Assembly (NCBI GenBank): GCA_030681895.1
Contig: JAUXRI010000315.1
Coordinates: forward strand, 1 to 64,000
Reading direction: 5' to 3'
DNA: 64,000 bases
Origin: Myxococcales bacterium
Lineage (GTDB): Bacteria > Myxococcota > Myxococcia > Myxococcales > Myxococcaceae
Each line of letters begins with the position of its first letter. The first letter of the stretch is position 1. The notes beneath the pieces are model-generated. The model was not told the origin of the DNA and made no database searches. It saw nothing but the letters and a program-made list of their open reading frames with translations. Position numbers and translations under genes: made by a program. Shown here one piece after another: positions 9,195-18,200 of the stretch.

Positions 9195-10136
9195 TCAGAC
9201 GCGCTTGTCGAGGTGGCCCATCGTCCACGCCTGCGTTCGCAGCTCGGTGGCGCAGAAGGCACATTGAAAGCTCGTGCGCTCGGCCGGCAACAGCAGCTTC
9301 GCCGCGCAGTGCGAGCACGACGTCACCACGTTCGCGAAGAGCAGGTGCCCGCACCCATCACAGACACACTGCTTCGCGCCCTCGAGCCGGTGGACGTCGG
9401 CCTTGCACACGCCACACGGAACGACTTCGTCCGTGGCCGCGGTGGGCTCGACGTATTCCGTGGCGAGTCCGGTGCGACGCATGAGCTCGTCGATCTCCGG
9501 CTTCTTCAGGTACGGCAGCCAGCCCTGGACGAAGAGCGACAGCCCGATGCGTTCGCCGACCGGCGTGTCTCCGTCTGGCTGCAGCGCGCTGAGGCCCGTG
9601 CGCTCGCCCATTCGTTTTCCGACCTCGGCCATCTCGAGCACGGTGTCGTAGAGCGCCCAGAACGTCTCGGGTCGACAGGTGACGCCCATCGCCCCGCCGG
9701 GAATCCACTGGAGCGCCTTCATCGCGGCCGCCTGCCGGTCAGACGCTGCCTTCATCTCAGGGTCGAACACGCCTTCGGTCGCCGAGCGGGCGCTGTGCTC
9801 GAGGTACTTTTCCCGGTACGCCGGGTCGTTGATGCGCGGAGAGCACGCCGCCGGACACGCCTCGACGTACGCCGCGAAGAGCTTTCGCTGGAGCTCGAGG
9901 TAGGCGTCCTTGTCGCCTCGCTGCTGCGCCTTCTCGAGCTGGGGAGCCAGCGCCGCGCGGAGGCGCTCGTATTCGGGGCCAGGCAGCTTCGAGCGCGGGT
10001 CGCTGATGGCCGTCTGGAAGTCGAAGTCGATGAGCGCTCCGCAGAAGTCGCAGAAGACGTACGCGGTGGGGCTCGGCCGCGTCTTGGTGGCGTTGCAGAG
10101 ATGGCACCGCGACAGCTTGATGCGAAGCGTGGTCAT
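9195..10136 (-). CDS. Zinc-ribbon protein with six CxxC knuckles
   Basis: Predicted 313 residues; the ATG at 10136 gives MTTLRIKLSRCHLC. Two CxxC pairs at the N-terminus (CHLC, CDFC) and four at the C-terminus (CGVC, CDGC, CSHC, CAFC) form at least three putative zinc ribbons. A helical, charged middle region separates them. No enzyme domain is recognised. It may be a scaffold or nucleic-acid or protein-binding factor. It is convergent with the acyltransferase gene. Confidence 0.7.
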   Translation of the reverse strand: MTTLRIKLSRCHLCNATKTRPSPTAYVFCDFCGALIDFDFQTAISDPRSKLPGPEYERLRAALAPQLEKAQQRGDKDAYLELQRKLFAAYVEACPAACSPRINDPAYREKYLEHSARSATEGVFDPEMKAASDRQAAAMKALQWIPGGAMGVTCRPETFWALYDTVLEMAEVGKRMGERTGLSALQPDGDTPVGERIGLSLFVQGWLPYLKKPEIDELMRRTGLATEYVEPTAATDEVVPCGVCKADVHRLEGAKQCVCDGCGHLLFANVVTSCSHCAAKLLLPAERTSFQCAFCATELRTQAWTMGHLDKRV

Positions 10137-10400
10137 GGGTGAGGGCCCGAGCGCGAGAGTGCTCCGGTGTATAGCAGTCGAGTCAGCCGCCCACGGTCCC
10201 ACCATCGGCCCGACGAGGTGACGACCCGGGTCGCACGATGGTGCCGCGACACAATCCTTCGAGCTTCCCCAGGCAAGCGGAGCAGTCACTCGCGCGCGAC
10301 CTGGTCGGGCAGACACGCTCGTGGAGCGTGCGCCACATGGAGCGCTTCACGCCCAGCTCGGGGTTCCTCGTCGATTCGCTCGAGCCGCGCGTGCCGCTGT

Positions 10401-11594
10401 TCAGTCCGACAGACTGACCCGGTACCCGCCGCTGCCCGGCATGGTGGAGCGCCGCAGGCTGCCGTGCATTCGAGTCGCCCAGGTGTCGATTCCCTGCGTC
10501 CAGCACGCGCCACCACACACGACCGCCGGGCGACAGCCGAGCATGAAATTCGCCGCGCCCGGAGCATCGCGCAGTTCGGCGCACTCCCAGAGGTAGCCGC
10601 CTTCGCCCGTCTGCGGGTACAGCTTCGTGACGTACGCCTTCTCGAAGTACACCGGCAGGTTCACCTGCGTCGCACGGTTGCTCCACGTCGAGGCGATGGT
10701 GTCGACGCTCGAGCCGCTGAACGTCCACGTCGCCGCGCCGGTCTTGAGGCCGTTGATGGCGGTCGCTCCGATGCCGGGCCGGTTGGCGAACTCGGCCACC
10801 GAGGTCCAGGCCGAGCGCCGGGTGCCGGTGTACCTGCCGTCAGGCCCGGACTCGTACGCGATGAGCCGCGCCGCGTCGGGGAGTGCTGCGAGCTCGCTGA
10901 AGCGCGCACGGTTGAGGTAGTCGACCGCCTGGCACGCCTCAGTCTTCGTGAAGGCGACGCCATCGAACGAGCCGGCCTCGCAGCCCGTCGGTGCGGGCAC
11001 GCCGCTGAGCTGCTGCTGCACGTACGTGCGGAGCGCCGTGAGCGCCGCCGGCCCGACGCCAGTGACCGCCGCGATGGCCTCGAGCGTCGAGAACGGCCGG
11101 CGCGCGACGAGGTTCGACACCGCCGTCGACGAGAGGCCCGCGTTGACCAAACGCCCGTCATTCACCACCGCCACCGCGAGCGCGGCTTCGGGCGCCAGGA
11201 ACTTCACGCCGTCGACCGTCACCGCCGTCATCACCTGCGTCGCCGCGTACGCGTCGAGCTTCGCGAGCGCCGCCGGGCCGACGTACGGCACCGCGTCGAC
11301 CTGCGCCACCGAGGCGAAGCGCTTGTCGTCAGCAGTGCCGAGAACGCCATCGACGCCAGCGCGGAACGCCACGAGGCCCTTCGCTGCGCGCGACTCGATG
11401 CGCGCGTCTTGCGTCAGCACCGCCAGCGTCGCGCCCGGTCCGTTGAGGAAGCCCAGCAGCGTCGTCGCGTTGAGCTCATCCAGCGCCAGCTCGAGGCCGT
11501 CCGCGTCGCCGTCACCCTCCAGCGTCGCGAAGGAGTCAGGACCACAGGCGACGAGCACTGAGGAGACGGCCACTGCGGCGAAGAAGGAGCGCAT
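10401..11594 (-). CDS. Helix-hairpin-helix lipoprotein
   Basis: Predicted 397 residues; the ATG at 11594 follows a GGAG-type site and starts signal peptide MRSFFAAVAVSSVLVAC with a lipobox at the Cys. The mature protein contains a repeated unit built around helix-hairpin-helix signatures: VPYVGPAALAKL, VTGVGPAALTAL and NRPGIGATAING. Two of these are preceded by a similar GxDGxxGTxxxxxxxSVA segment. HhH motifs normally bind DNA non-specifically (as in ComEA). The last 110 residues are Cys-rich and unassigned. An exported HhH protein could bind extracellular DNA, but that is inference. Confidence 0.75.
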   Translation of the reverse strand: MRSFFAAVAVSSVLVACGPDSFATLEGDGDADGLELALDELNATTLLGFLNGPGATLAVLTQDARIESRAAKGLVAFRAGVDGVLGTADDKRFASVAQVDAVPYVGPAALAKLDAYAATQVMTAVTVDGVKFLAPEAALAVAVVNDGRLVNAGLSSTAVSNLVARRPFSTLEAIAAVTGVGPAALTALRTYVQQQLSGVPAPTGCEAGSFDGVAFTKTEACQAVDYLNRARFSELAALPDAARLIAYESGPDGRYTGTRRSAWTSVAEFANRPGIGATAINGLKTGAATWTFSGSSVDTIASTWSNRATQVNLPVYFEKAYVTKLYPQTGEGGYLWECAELRDAPGAANFMLGCRPAVVCGGACWTQGIDTWATRMHGSLRRSTMPGSGGYRVSLSD

Positions 11595-11628
11595 GAAGAG
11601 GCCGTACCCACATCGGCCCACATTCACA

Positions 11629-11644
11629 ATGGGAGGCCTCCCAT
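11629..11644. promoter_or_regulatory. Perfect 16-bp palindrome, possible operator
   Basis: ATGGGAGGCCTCCCAT is self-complementary over all 16 bases. It lies 35 bases upstream of the start of the helix-hairpin-helix lipoprotein gene, where a repressor or activator could bind. No T-run follows on either strand, so a terminator is less likely. Confidence 0.4.
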
Positions 11645-11731
11645 GACCGTCACCCGCGGGTTTCTGCTTCGTTCCCGGCTCGCGTGTCGTTGCAGGGTCG
11701 AAAAGCGACCCTGGAGCGACGCACGCTGCGT

Positions 11732-13411
11732 TCAGGCGGTCGCGCCGCTCGGTTGCCCCGGAGCCGTCGGTCGTTCGAGCAAGGCCTTTGCTCCGGTCGT
11801 GAGCAGGCTCGCGGCCAGGCCGAACAGCACCACCGCGACGACACCATTGACCTGCTGCACCGTCGTCACCGTTGCTCCGAAGAATGCGTCGCGCACCTGC
11901 AACACCAGCGACGTCAGCGTCACCACCGAGACGAACACCATCGGCGCGACCGTGTACCAGTACCGTTTCCCGGAGCGCTTCAGCCACACCGACACGCCCA
12001 TCAACGACAGCGCCGCGAGCAGCTGGTTCGACGTGCCGAACAGCGTCCAGAACGTCTTCCAGCTGCCAGCCTGCGCGACGACGAGGAACACCATCGGCAG
12101 GCCCACCGTCACGGCCGTGCCGACCAAGCTGCCGACGATGCCCTTCAGTCCGGTGAGCTCCTGCACGATGTAGCGGCCCAGGCGCGTGGTGACGTCGAGC
12201 GTGTCGAAGACGAAGGTGCTGAAGGCCATCGCGCCGAACGTGATGGCGAAGGGCAGGTGCTCTTGCCCGAGCACCACCGCGAAGAACCGCCCCAGCCCGA
12301 TGCCGTACACCGTGCCGGCTGGCTTTCCGGCGAGCTCCTCCGACGAGATGATCATCACCGTCGCCAGCGCGATGACGGCCACGAAGCCCTCGAGCAGCAT
12401 CGCGCCGTAGCCGACGGGATGGCAGTGAGACTCCTTCGCGATCTGCTTCGACGTGGTGCCGCTGCAGACGAGGCCGTGAAAGCCGCTGCACGCGCCGCAC
12501 GCGATGGTGACGAAGAGGAACGGGAACAGCGAGCCGCCTGCGCCAGGGACTTCGAAGCCCTTGAACGCCGGCAGCTGCACCTCGAAGCCACCGAAGAAGA
12601 GGCCGACCGTGCCGATGGCGAGCGCGAGGTAGAGCACGAAGCCGCCGAGGTACCCGCGCGGCTGGAGCAGCGCCCACACCGGCGCGACGAAGCAGTACAC
12701 GAGGATGAGCACGGCCCACGTCGTCGGCCCGAACGCGAGCACGGTGGACCACTTCGTGCCGAGCCACACCACGCCCAGCACGCCGGGGACGAAGACGATG
12801 GTCTGCAGCCACAGCGGCGGTTTGAGGAACCGCTCCACCAGGCCCATCACGAGGGACAACGAGAGGTAGAGCGTCGACGCCATCGCGACCGCGCCGCCCG
12901 GGTTGAAGTCGAAGTGGAGCCCTTTGAGCTCCGGGTCTCCGGCGACGAAGGTGCTGGCCGTGACGTCGGTGAACGCGACGATGACGTAGATGAGCGCGAC
13001 CCAGATGAAGGCCATCATCGCGACGCCGGAGCGTGGGCCCAGGTTCGTCTTCACGACCTCAGCGATGGACTTTCCCTCGTGCCGCACCGACGCGATGAGC
13101 GTCGAGAGGTCGTGCACCGCGCCGATGAAGACGACGCCGAAGAGAATCCACAGCACGGCAGGCAGCCAGCCGAACTGCTGCGCCGCGATGATGGGGCCGG
13201 CGATGGGGCCGGCGGCGGCGATGGCCGAGAAGTGCTGGCCCAGCAGATAGAACGGCCGCGTCGGAATGAAGTCGACGCCGTCGTTCAGGCGCTCGGCCGG
13301 TGTGCTGGTGGAGTCGTCGAGAGCGTACTGGCGCGCGACGAAGCCTCCGTAAAGGCGGTAGCCGAGCGCGAGCACCACGAGCACGGCGACGGCGAGCAGC
13401 GCGAGGGACAT
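11732..13411 (-). CDS. cstA: CstA-family carbon starvation / peptide or pyruvate transporter
   Basis: 559 residues with many hydrophobic helices. It starts MSLALLAVAVLVVLALGYRLYGGF and carries the family core: FYLLGQHFSAIAAAGPIAGPI, FGVVFIGAVHDL, CSGFHGLVCSGTTSKQI and a C-terminal TLFGTSNQLLAALSL. CstA-type inner-membrane proteins import peptides or pyruvate, often under carbon limitation. It is shorter than E. coli CstA but typical of the short form found in many bacteria. No sensor system lies next to it. Exact substrate is not determinable. Confidence 0.92.
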   Translation of the reverse strand: MSLALLAVAVLVVLALGYRLYGGFVARQYALDDSTSTPAERLNDGVDFIPTRPFYLLGQHFSAIAAAGPIAGPIIAAQQFGWLPAVLWILFGVVFIGAVHDLSTLIASVRHEGKSIAEVVKTNLGPRSGVAMMAFIWVALIYVIVAFTDVTASTFVAGDPELKGLHFDFNPGGAVAMASTLYLSLSLVMGLVERFLKPPLWLQTIVFVPGVLGVVWLGTKWSTVLAFGPTTWAVLILVYCFVAPVWALLQPRGYLGGFVLYLALAIGTVGLFFGGFEVQLPAFKGFEVPGAGGSLFPFLFVTIACGACSGFHGLVCSGTTSKQIAKESHCHPVGYGAMLLEGFVAVIALATVMIISSEELAGKPAGTVYGIGLGRFFAVVLGQEHLPFAITFGAMAFSTFVFDTLDVTTRLGRYIVQELTGLKGIVGSLVGTAVTVGLPMVFLVVAQAGSWKTFWTLFGTSNQLLAALSLMGVSVWLKRSGKRYWYTVAPMVFVSVVTLTSLVLQVRDAFFGATVTTVQQVNGVVAVVLFGLAASLLTTGAKALLERPTAPGQPSGATA

Positions 13412-13611
13412 GGGCCGTCACTCTGCCATGAGAGTTCGTGCAGCCGACGCGAGTCCGTCGGCTCCGGAATCCGAGGCGAGACGTCGTCGCGTGCCGTTCG
13501 ATGCCGCAAGCCTTCAGATGCACGGTGCTTCTTGCGATGGAGAATCCCGAGTTCGCAGCGCGAGGGCTCGGGGGTCACTCCAGCAGGCAGTCCACCCCGA
13601 AGGAGAACGCG

Positions 13612-14028
13612 ATGAACCCTCACATCAAGAAGCAGCTGGACCGGTTGTCTTCCACCCGCGACGACGACGTTGCGACGAGCGCAGTCGAAGAGCTGGTGTC
13701 GCTCGGTGCCTCCGCCATCGAGCCGCTCTGCGGGCTGCTCTCGGTCGAAGCCTTGACCGAGAAGAACGCGAACTGCGAGCCGGGCGAACGGCTCTACTAC
13801 GCCACGAAGGCGCTCCGGCTCATTGGAGACAAGGCCGCCGTCGACCCTGTGCTGCGCGCCTATGTCGACGTCGAAGCCGCCAGTGCCGAGCGCCCGTTTC
13901 TGACGAGACACCTCAAGACGCTGCTCTCGCTGGCCCGAACGCTCGACCCCGCTCGTACCGCGTCGCTGCCCGCTGAAGTCGGCGCGCCGGCACACGCAGC
14001 AGTCCGGCAGCTGATGTCTGCACCGTAG
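13612..14028 (+). CDS. Small HEAT-like helical repeat protein
   Basis: 138 residues starting at ATG 13612, seven bases after a clear AAGGAG. Composition is helical, with a pattern of paired helices (AVEELVSLGASAIEPLCGLLS; ALRLIGDKAAVDPVLRAYVD) that resembles HEAT/armadillo repeats. No signal peptide. Likely a cytoplasmic protein-interaction module; function unknown. Confidence 0.65.
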   Translation: MNPHIKKQLDRLSSTRDDDVATSAVEELVSLGASAIEPLCGLLSVEALTEKNANCEPGERLYYATKALRLIGDKAAVDPVLRAYVDVEAASAERPFLTRHLKTLLSLARTLDPARTASLPAEVGAPAHAAVRQLMSAP

Positions 14029-14122
14029 AGGTGCGGCGCGCTCAAGCGCCTCGACGCTCCACTCGTGTCACGCGCCTACACAGTCACACGTCTGGCACGC
14101 TTCCCGCACATGGCCGTCCACC

Positions 14123-15202
14123 ATGTGGAGTTCCGAACGCTTCAGCCGTCGCCCTGCGGTTCCTTCACGGAATCTCATCGGTTTACTCGTGGTTCTGGGC
14201 GTTACTTTTGTAGCGAACGCCCAGCCGATCGCGACCGGCCTGTCTGGAAGCGGGGGCGAGCTCACTGACGCCGCGAAGAGCGCAGACCGGCCGGCGTGGC
14301 GCGGCACCTCGGTCAACTACAGCCACAACCTCGGGGTGATGACGCTCGCTCCGGCGGCTGAGCCTTTCTACAACCCGACGTGGAGCCACCGCCTCGGCCT
14401 CTTCCCCGAGTGGCACTTCGGCACCCAGCTGACCCTTCGCGGCCGCTTCTTCATTTCACAGGAGTTCACGGACAGCGACTTCACGCGCTACCGCAACGAG
14501 GTGGAGCTCTCGGACGTGTGGCTCGACGGCGTGTGGAGCGGCTTCACCGAGAAGCACTCCCGCATCCACCTCGGCGCCGACCTGCGCGTCACGCTGCCGA
14601 CCTCGAAGCCGTCGCAGGCGCAGAGCCGCATTCTCACGCTGGGCCCGTCGCTCAACGTCAGCCGCCGCTTCGACGTGCTCTCGGGCCTCACGCTCATCTA
14701 CACCGCGCGCTTCACGTACCGGTTCAACCGCTTCGCCACGCGCCAGAACCAGGGCCCCACCATCTCGGCGTGTGGTGACTCGCGCTCGCTCGAGTGCATC
14801 GACTTCATCAACACCGGCGTGCGCAACCCGCAGTTCGACGTCCTCCACGGGCCCGTCGTCAGCTTCGCGCCGCACTCGAAGGTCGACGTCTCGGCCAGCT
14901 TCCTGATGCAGCGCGCGTGGCTCCCTGCGCTCGCCGCCGCGCCGGTCGAGCTCGCCGGCTCCACGCAGCTCGGCGTTGGCACCGACGTCGCAACACGCGA
15001 CCTGATGATCTTCTCGCTGAGCGTTTCGTATCAGGCGTTCAAGGCCGTGGGCTTCTCGCTCGGCGCGTGGACGTTCTCGAACCAGCTCGGCGAAGACGGC
15101 CGCTACCAGTTCCCTCTCTTCAATCGCAATACAACCCTGTACCTCGACGCCACCTTCGACCTCGAAGGCGCCGTGTCGAGCTTCCGCAAGGAGAAGTCAT
15201 GA
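14123..15202 (+). CDS. Predicted outer-membrane beta-barrel protein paired with metzincin
   Basis: 359 residues with a signal peptide (long basic n-region, hydrophobic core, cleavage after VANA). The mature chain is rich in alternating polar/hydrophobic strands with aromatic girdles (LGLFPEWHFGTQLTLRGRF; LTLIYTARFTYRFNRF), as in outer-membrane barrels. One Cys pair (ACGDSRSLEC) probably lies in an external loop. Its stop overlaps the start of the metalloprotease gene (ATGA), so translation is coupled. It may export, anchor or act as partner for that protease; this is inferred from context only. Confidence 0.7.
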   Translation: MWSSERFSRRPAVPSRNLIGLLVVLGVTFVANAQPIATGLSGSGGELTDAAKSADRPAWRGTSVNYSHNLGVMTLAPAAEPFYNPTWSHRLGLFPEWHFGTQLTLRGRFFISQEFTDSDFTRYRNEVELSDVWLDGVWSGFTEKHSRIHLGADLRVTLPTSKPSQAQSRILTLGPSLNVSRRFDVLSGLTLIYTARFTYRFNRFATRQNQGPTISACGDSRSLECIDFINTGVRNPQFDVLHGPVVSFAPHSKVDVSASFLMQRAWLPALAAAPVELAGSTQLGVGTDVATRDLMIFSLSVSYQAFKAVGFSLGAWTFSNQLGEDGRYQFPLFNRNTTLYLDATFDLEGAVSSFRKEKS

Positions 15203-18200
15203 CTCGTCGTGTCCCGGTTCGTGCAGCGCTGCTCGGTGCGTTGCTCGCAGTCTCGTGCGCGGAGCAGCAGGCTCCCATCAACCGCGTGCAGCCCGACGCG
15301 CTCGACAAGTCATTCTTCGTCGGCAAGGACTACCAGGCCCTCAGCGACGACCCTGAGTTCTACAGCCAGGCGACGCTCGTCGACGTCGGCTACGGGGCAG
15401 GGCAGGACGGGCTCTTCACCAGCACCTACGCCCAGCCGCTCACCCGCGTGAAGTGGACCGTCACGGAGGACCTGCTCATCGCGCGCCTCGCCTACGAGCG
15501 CATTCAGGGCAGCGACGGCAAGGGCCTGGGCAAGGCGACCAACGACGGCATCGTGGTGGCGGCGTACGCCATCAAGAGCCACTTCGACATCCAGCGTGAA
15601 TACAACGCGCAGACGGGCGAGCAGACCAACGTCATCAGCGAAGACACCGCCGACCGTCCCTGGCACCAACGCCAGTACATCCGCGTCGACTGGTCGAAGA
15701 ACCTGTCGACGGACAACTACGAGTTCGACACCCTCTCGCAGGTCGGCGTCTATGGCGGCGTCACCTACGAGCCGCTCGCGTACACCGTGCAGAGCCCTGG
15801 CGACGACGACGCGCCCCGCATCGACGCTGAAGCCGGCTACCTCGACGTCACCAACAAGGCCTTCGCCCGGCCGCAGCTGGTCGACCTCTCGGCGCTGGGC
15901 GGCGGCGTCATGCCGGCCTGCTACTTCGACGCTGACTTCACCGGCGGCTCGGGCCCCAACACGCAGTGCTCGCCCGTCGAGCTGACGATTCGTCAGGCGT
16001 TCCGCAAGGTGGAGGACACCGACTACGAGCCCGCCGACTGGGACGGAGACCGCTTCAAGGCCTTCGGCGCCTTCACCACCGACCGCTCGGGCTACGCGCG
16101 CGAGTACGGAATGACGGACACGCAGTGGCACCGCTTCATCAACCGCTACAACCTCTGGGAGCGCAGCCACTTCTTCCAGGACGCCAACACGAAGACGGGC
16201 GCGGTGGCCTGCTTCACGCCGACCTCGACGCCTGCTGGCGCCGACCCACACCGCGACGTGAACAAGGACGGCACCGAGGACGAGTGCGACGCCGTCGGCC
16301 GCGGCAGCCGCTGCGACACCTTCAGCCAGAAGTGCACGCTCCCGTACCGGGACCGTACGGTGAAGCCGGTGGCGTGGTTCTTCTCCGATGGCTCGAACCC
16401 CGAGTACTTCGACGCCACCCGCGACGCGGCCCATGAGTGGGACGTCGCCCTGCGCACCTCCGTCATGACGGCCCGCTACGCCGAGTGCGTGAAGACGAAG
16501 GGCGAGGCCTGTGACGCCGAGTTCCCCGTGATGACCGGCCAGCAGGACGACAACGACGACGCCATCGCGCTCGCGAAAGAGGTCGACGACTGCCGCGCCG
16601 GCCTTGCGTACGTCGGCGCCGATTGCAGCGCCGTGGCTGACTCCATCGCCGCCGCGCGTGGCTACACCGCTGGCGTCGTCGCGCTCGCGAAGCTCCCCGA
16701 AGCCATCGTGCTGTGCCACTCGCCCGTCGAGGCGAACGACCCGGCGGCCTGCGGCACCCAGCGCCTCGCCACCAACCTCACCGCTGTCGACTGCTTCGAG
16801 GCCCGCCGCCTCGCCGACGTCGACGTCATCAAGGAGTGCGACAAGGGCCTTCGCGCGCGTACGGGCGACCTGCGCTTCCACCACGTCACCACCATCGTCT
16901 CGCCGCAGACGCCGTCGCCGTGGGGCATCATGGTCGACGCGCACGACCCGCTGACGGGCGAGAAGATCTCCGCCTCCATCAACGTGTGGAGCCACGTCAC
17001 CGACCTCTGGAGCCGCGGCATCGTCGACACCGCCCGCTACATTCGCGGCGAGCTGACCACGACCGACGTCACCGAAGGCACCTACGTGCGCGACTGGGCG
17101 TCGGCCGCTGAGGCCTCCGCCACCAAGGGCTCGCTCCCCATCCTCACCTCGGACCAGCGCTTCGAGATGCTGGGCAAGCTGACGAAGGGCAAGGGCATCT
17201 CGAAGAGTGAGCTCGAGGCCTTCGAGCAGACCGCGATGTTCCAGCAGGCGAAGCAGCTGCAGGTCGCTGCGCGTGACATCAAGGCCGACGCGCTCGCGCC
17301 CTCGTCGACGAAGCCGCTCTACGAGTCGCGCCGCAAGCGGGCCCTCAACACGCCGACCGAAGCCGCGCTCACCACCAAGATGTTCCAGTCGTACGCCGGC
17401 AAGGCGGGTCTCCTCTCCAGCGAGATGATGAGCGAGCTCGCGTCACCGTTGCGCGGCGCGAACCCGAGCCGTCAGCGCGACCTGCGCAACCAGCGTGAGC
17501 TGCGGCTGGCCGAGCGTGGCGCGTGCATCATGAACGAGGCGCCCGCGCCGCTCGCCGTCGCCAACCTCGCCACCCTGCTGGAAGAGAAGTTCGGCCGTTT
17601 CGACCGCGGCTCCTCGAAGGGCGACCAGTTGGTCCGCGCCGAGCGCATGCGGGCCTACGTCGCCAGCCGCGCGCACTACGCGGTGGTGACGCACGAGATG
17701 GGTCACTCCATCGGCCTGCGCCACAACTTCGTCAGCTCCGCCGACGCGCTCAACTACCGCCCGCAGTACTGGCAGCTGCGCACCGACGACGGCACGGCCA
17801 CGCGGCCCTGCACGACGCTGGACGCCACCGGCAGCTGCACGGGCCCGCGCTACTACGACGTCATCACCGAGAACGAGAAGTCGCAGCTGCTCACCATGTT
17901 CATGCAGTCGTCGACGATGGACTACGCCGGTGAGTCGACGCAGGACCTCATCGGCCTCGGTAGCTACGACTTCGCCGCGGCGCGCATGTTCTACGGAGGC
18001 GTCGCCGACGTCGCCAACGGCGTGAACACGGGCTTCGGCACGGCGAAAGGCGGAGGCCTGCTCGAGAAGCTCGACAGCTTCGGCGGCATTCTCGGCCTGC
18101 AGTTCAGCATCGGCCGCCCGACGCCCCAGGACCGCAACAACACCGACACGATTCACTACTCGCAGCTGCAGCGGAACTACGGCCTCATCAGCTCGTGCAA

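Noticed and set aside
10167-11561. A 464-residue plus-strand frame
   Set aside because: It lies across the helix-hairpin-helix lipoprotein gene on the other strand and has only Arg/Ala-rich composition.
11732-13615. A plus-strand frame of over 600 residues
   Set aside because: Antisense to the transporter gene, which has conserved membrane motifs; the plus frame is Arg/Glu/His-rich noise.
15310-16995. Long open frame on the minus strand
   Set aside because: It runs antisense to the metalloprotease gene. GC-rich codon bias creates long open frames on the other strand; it has no signal, ribosome site or domain.
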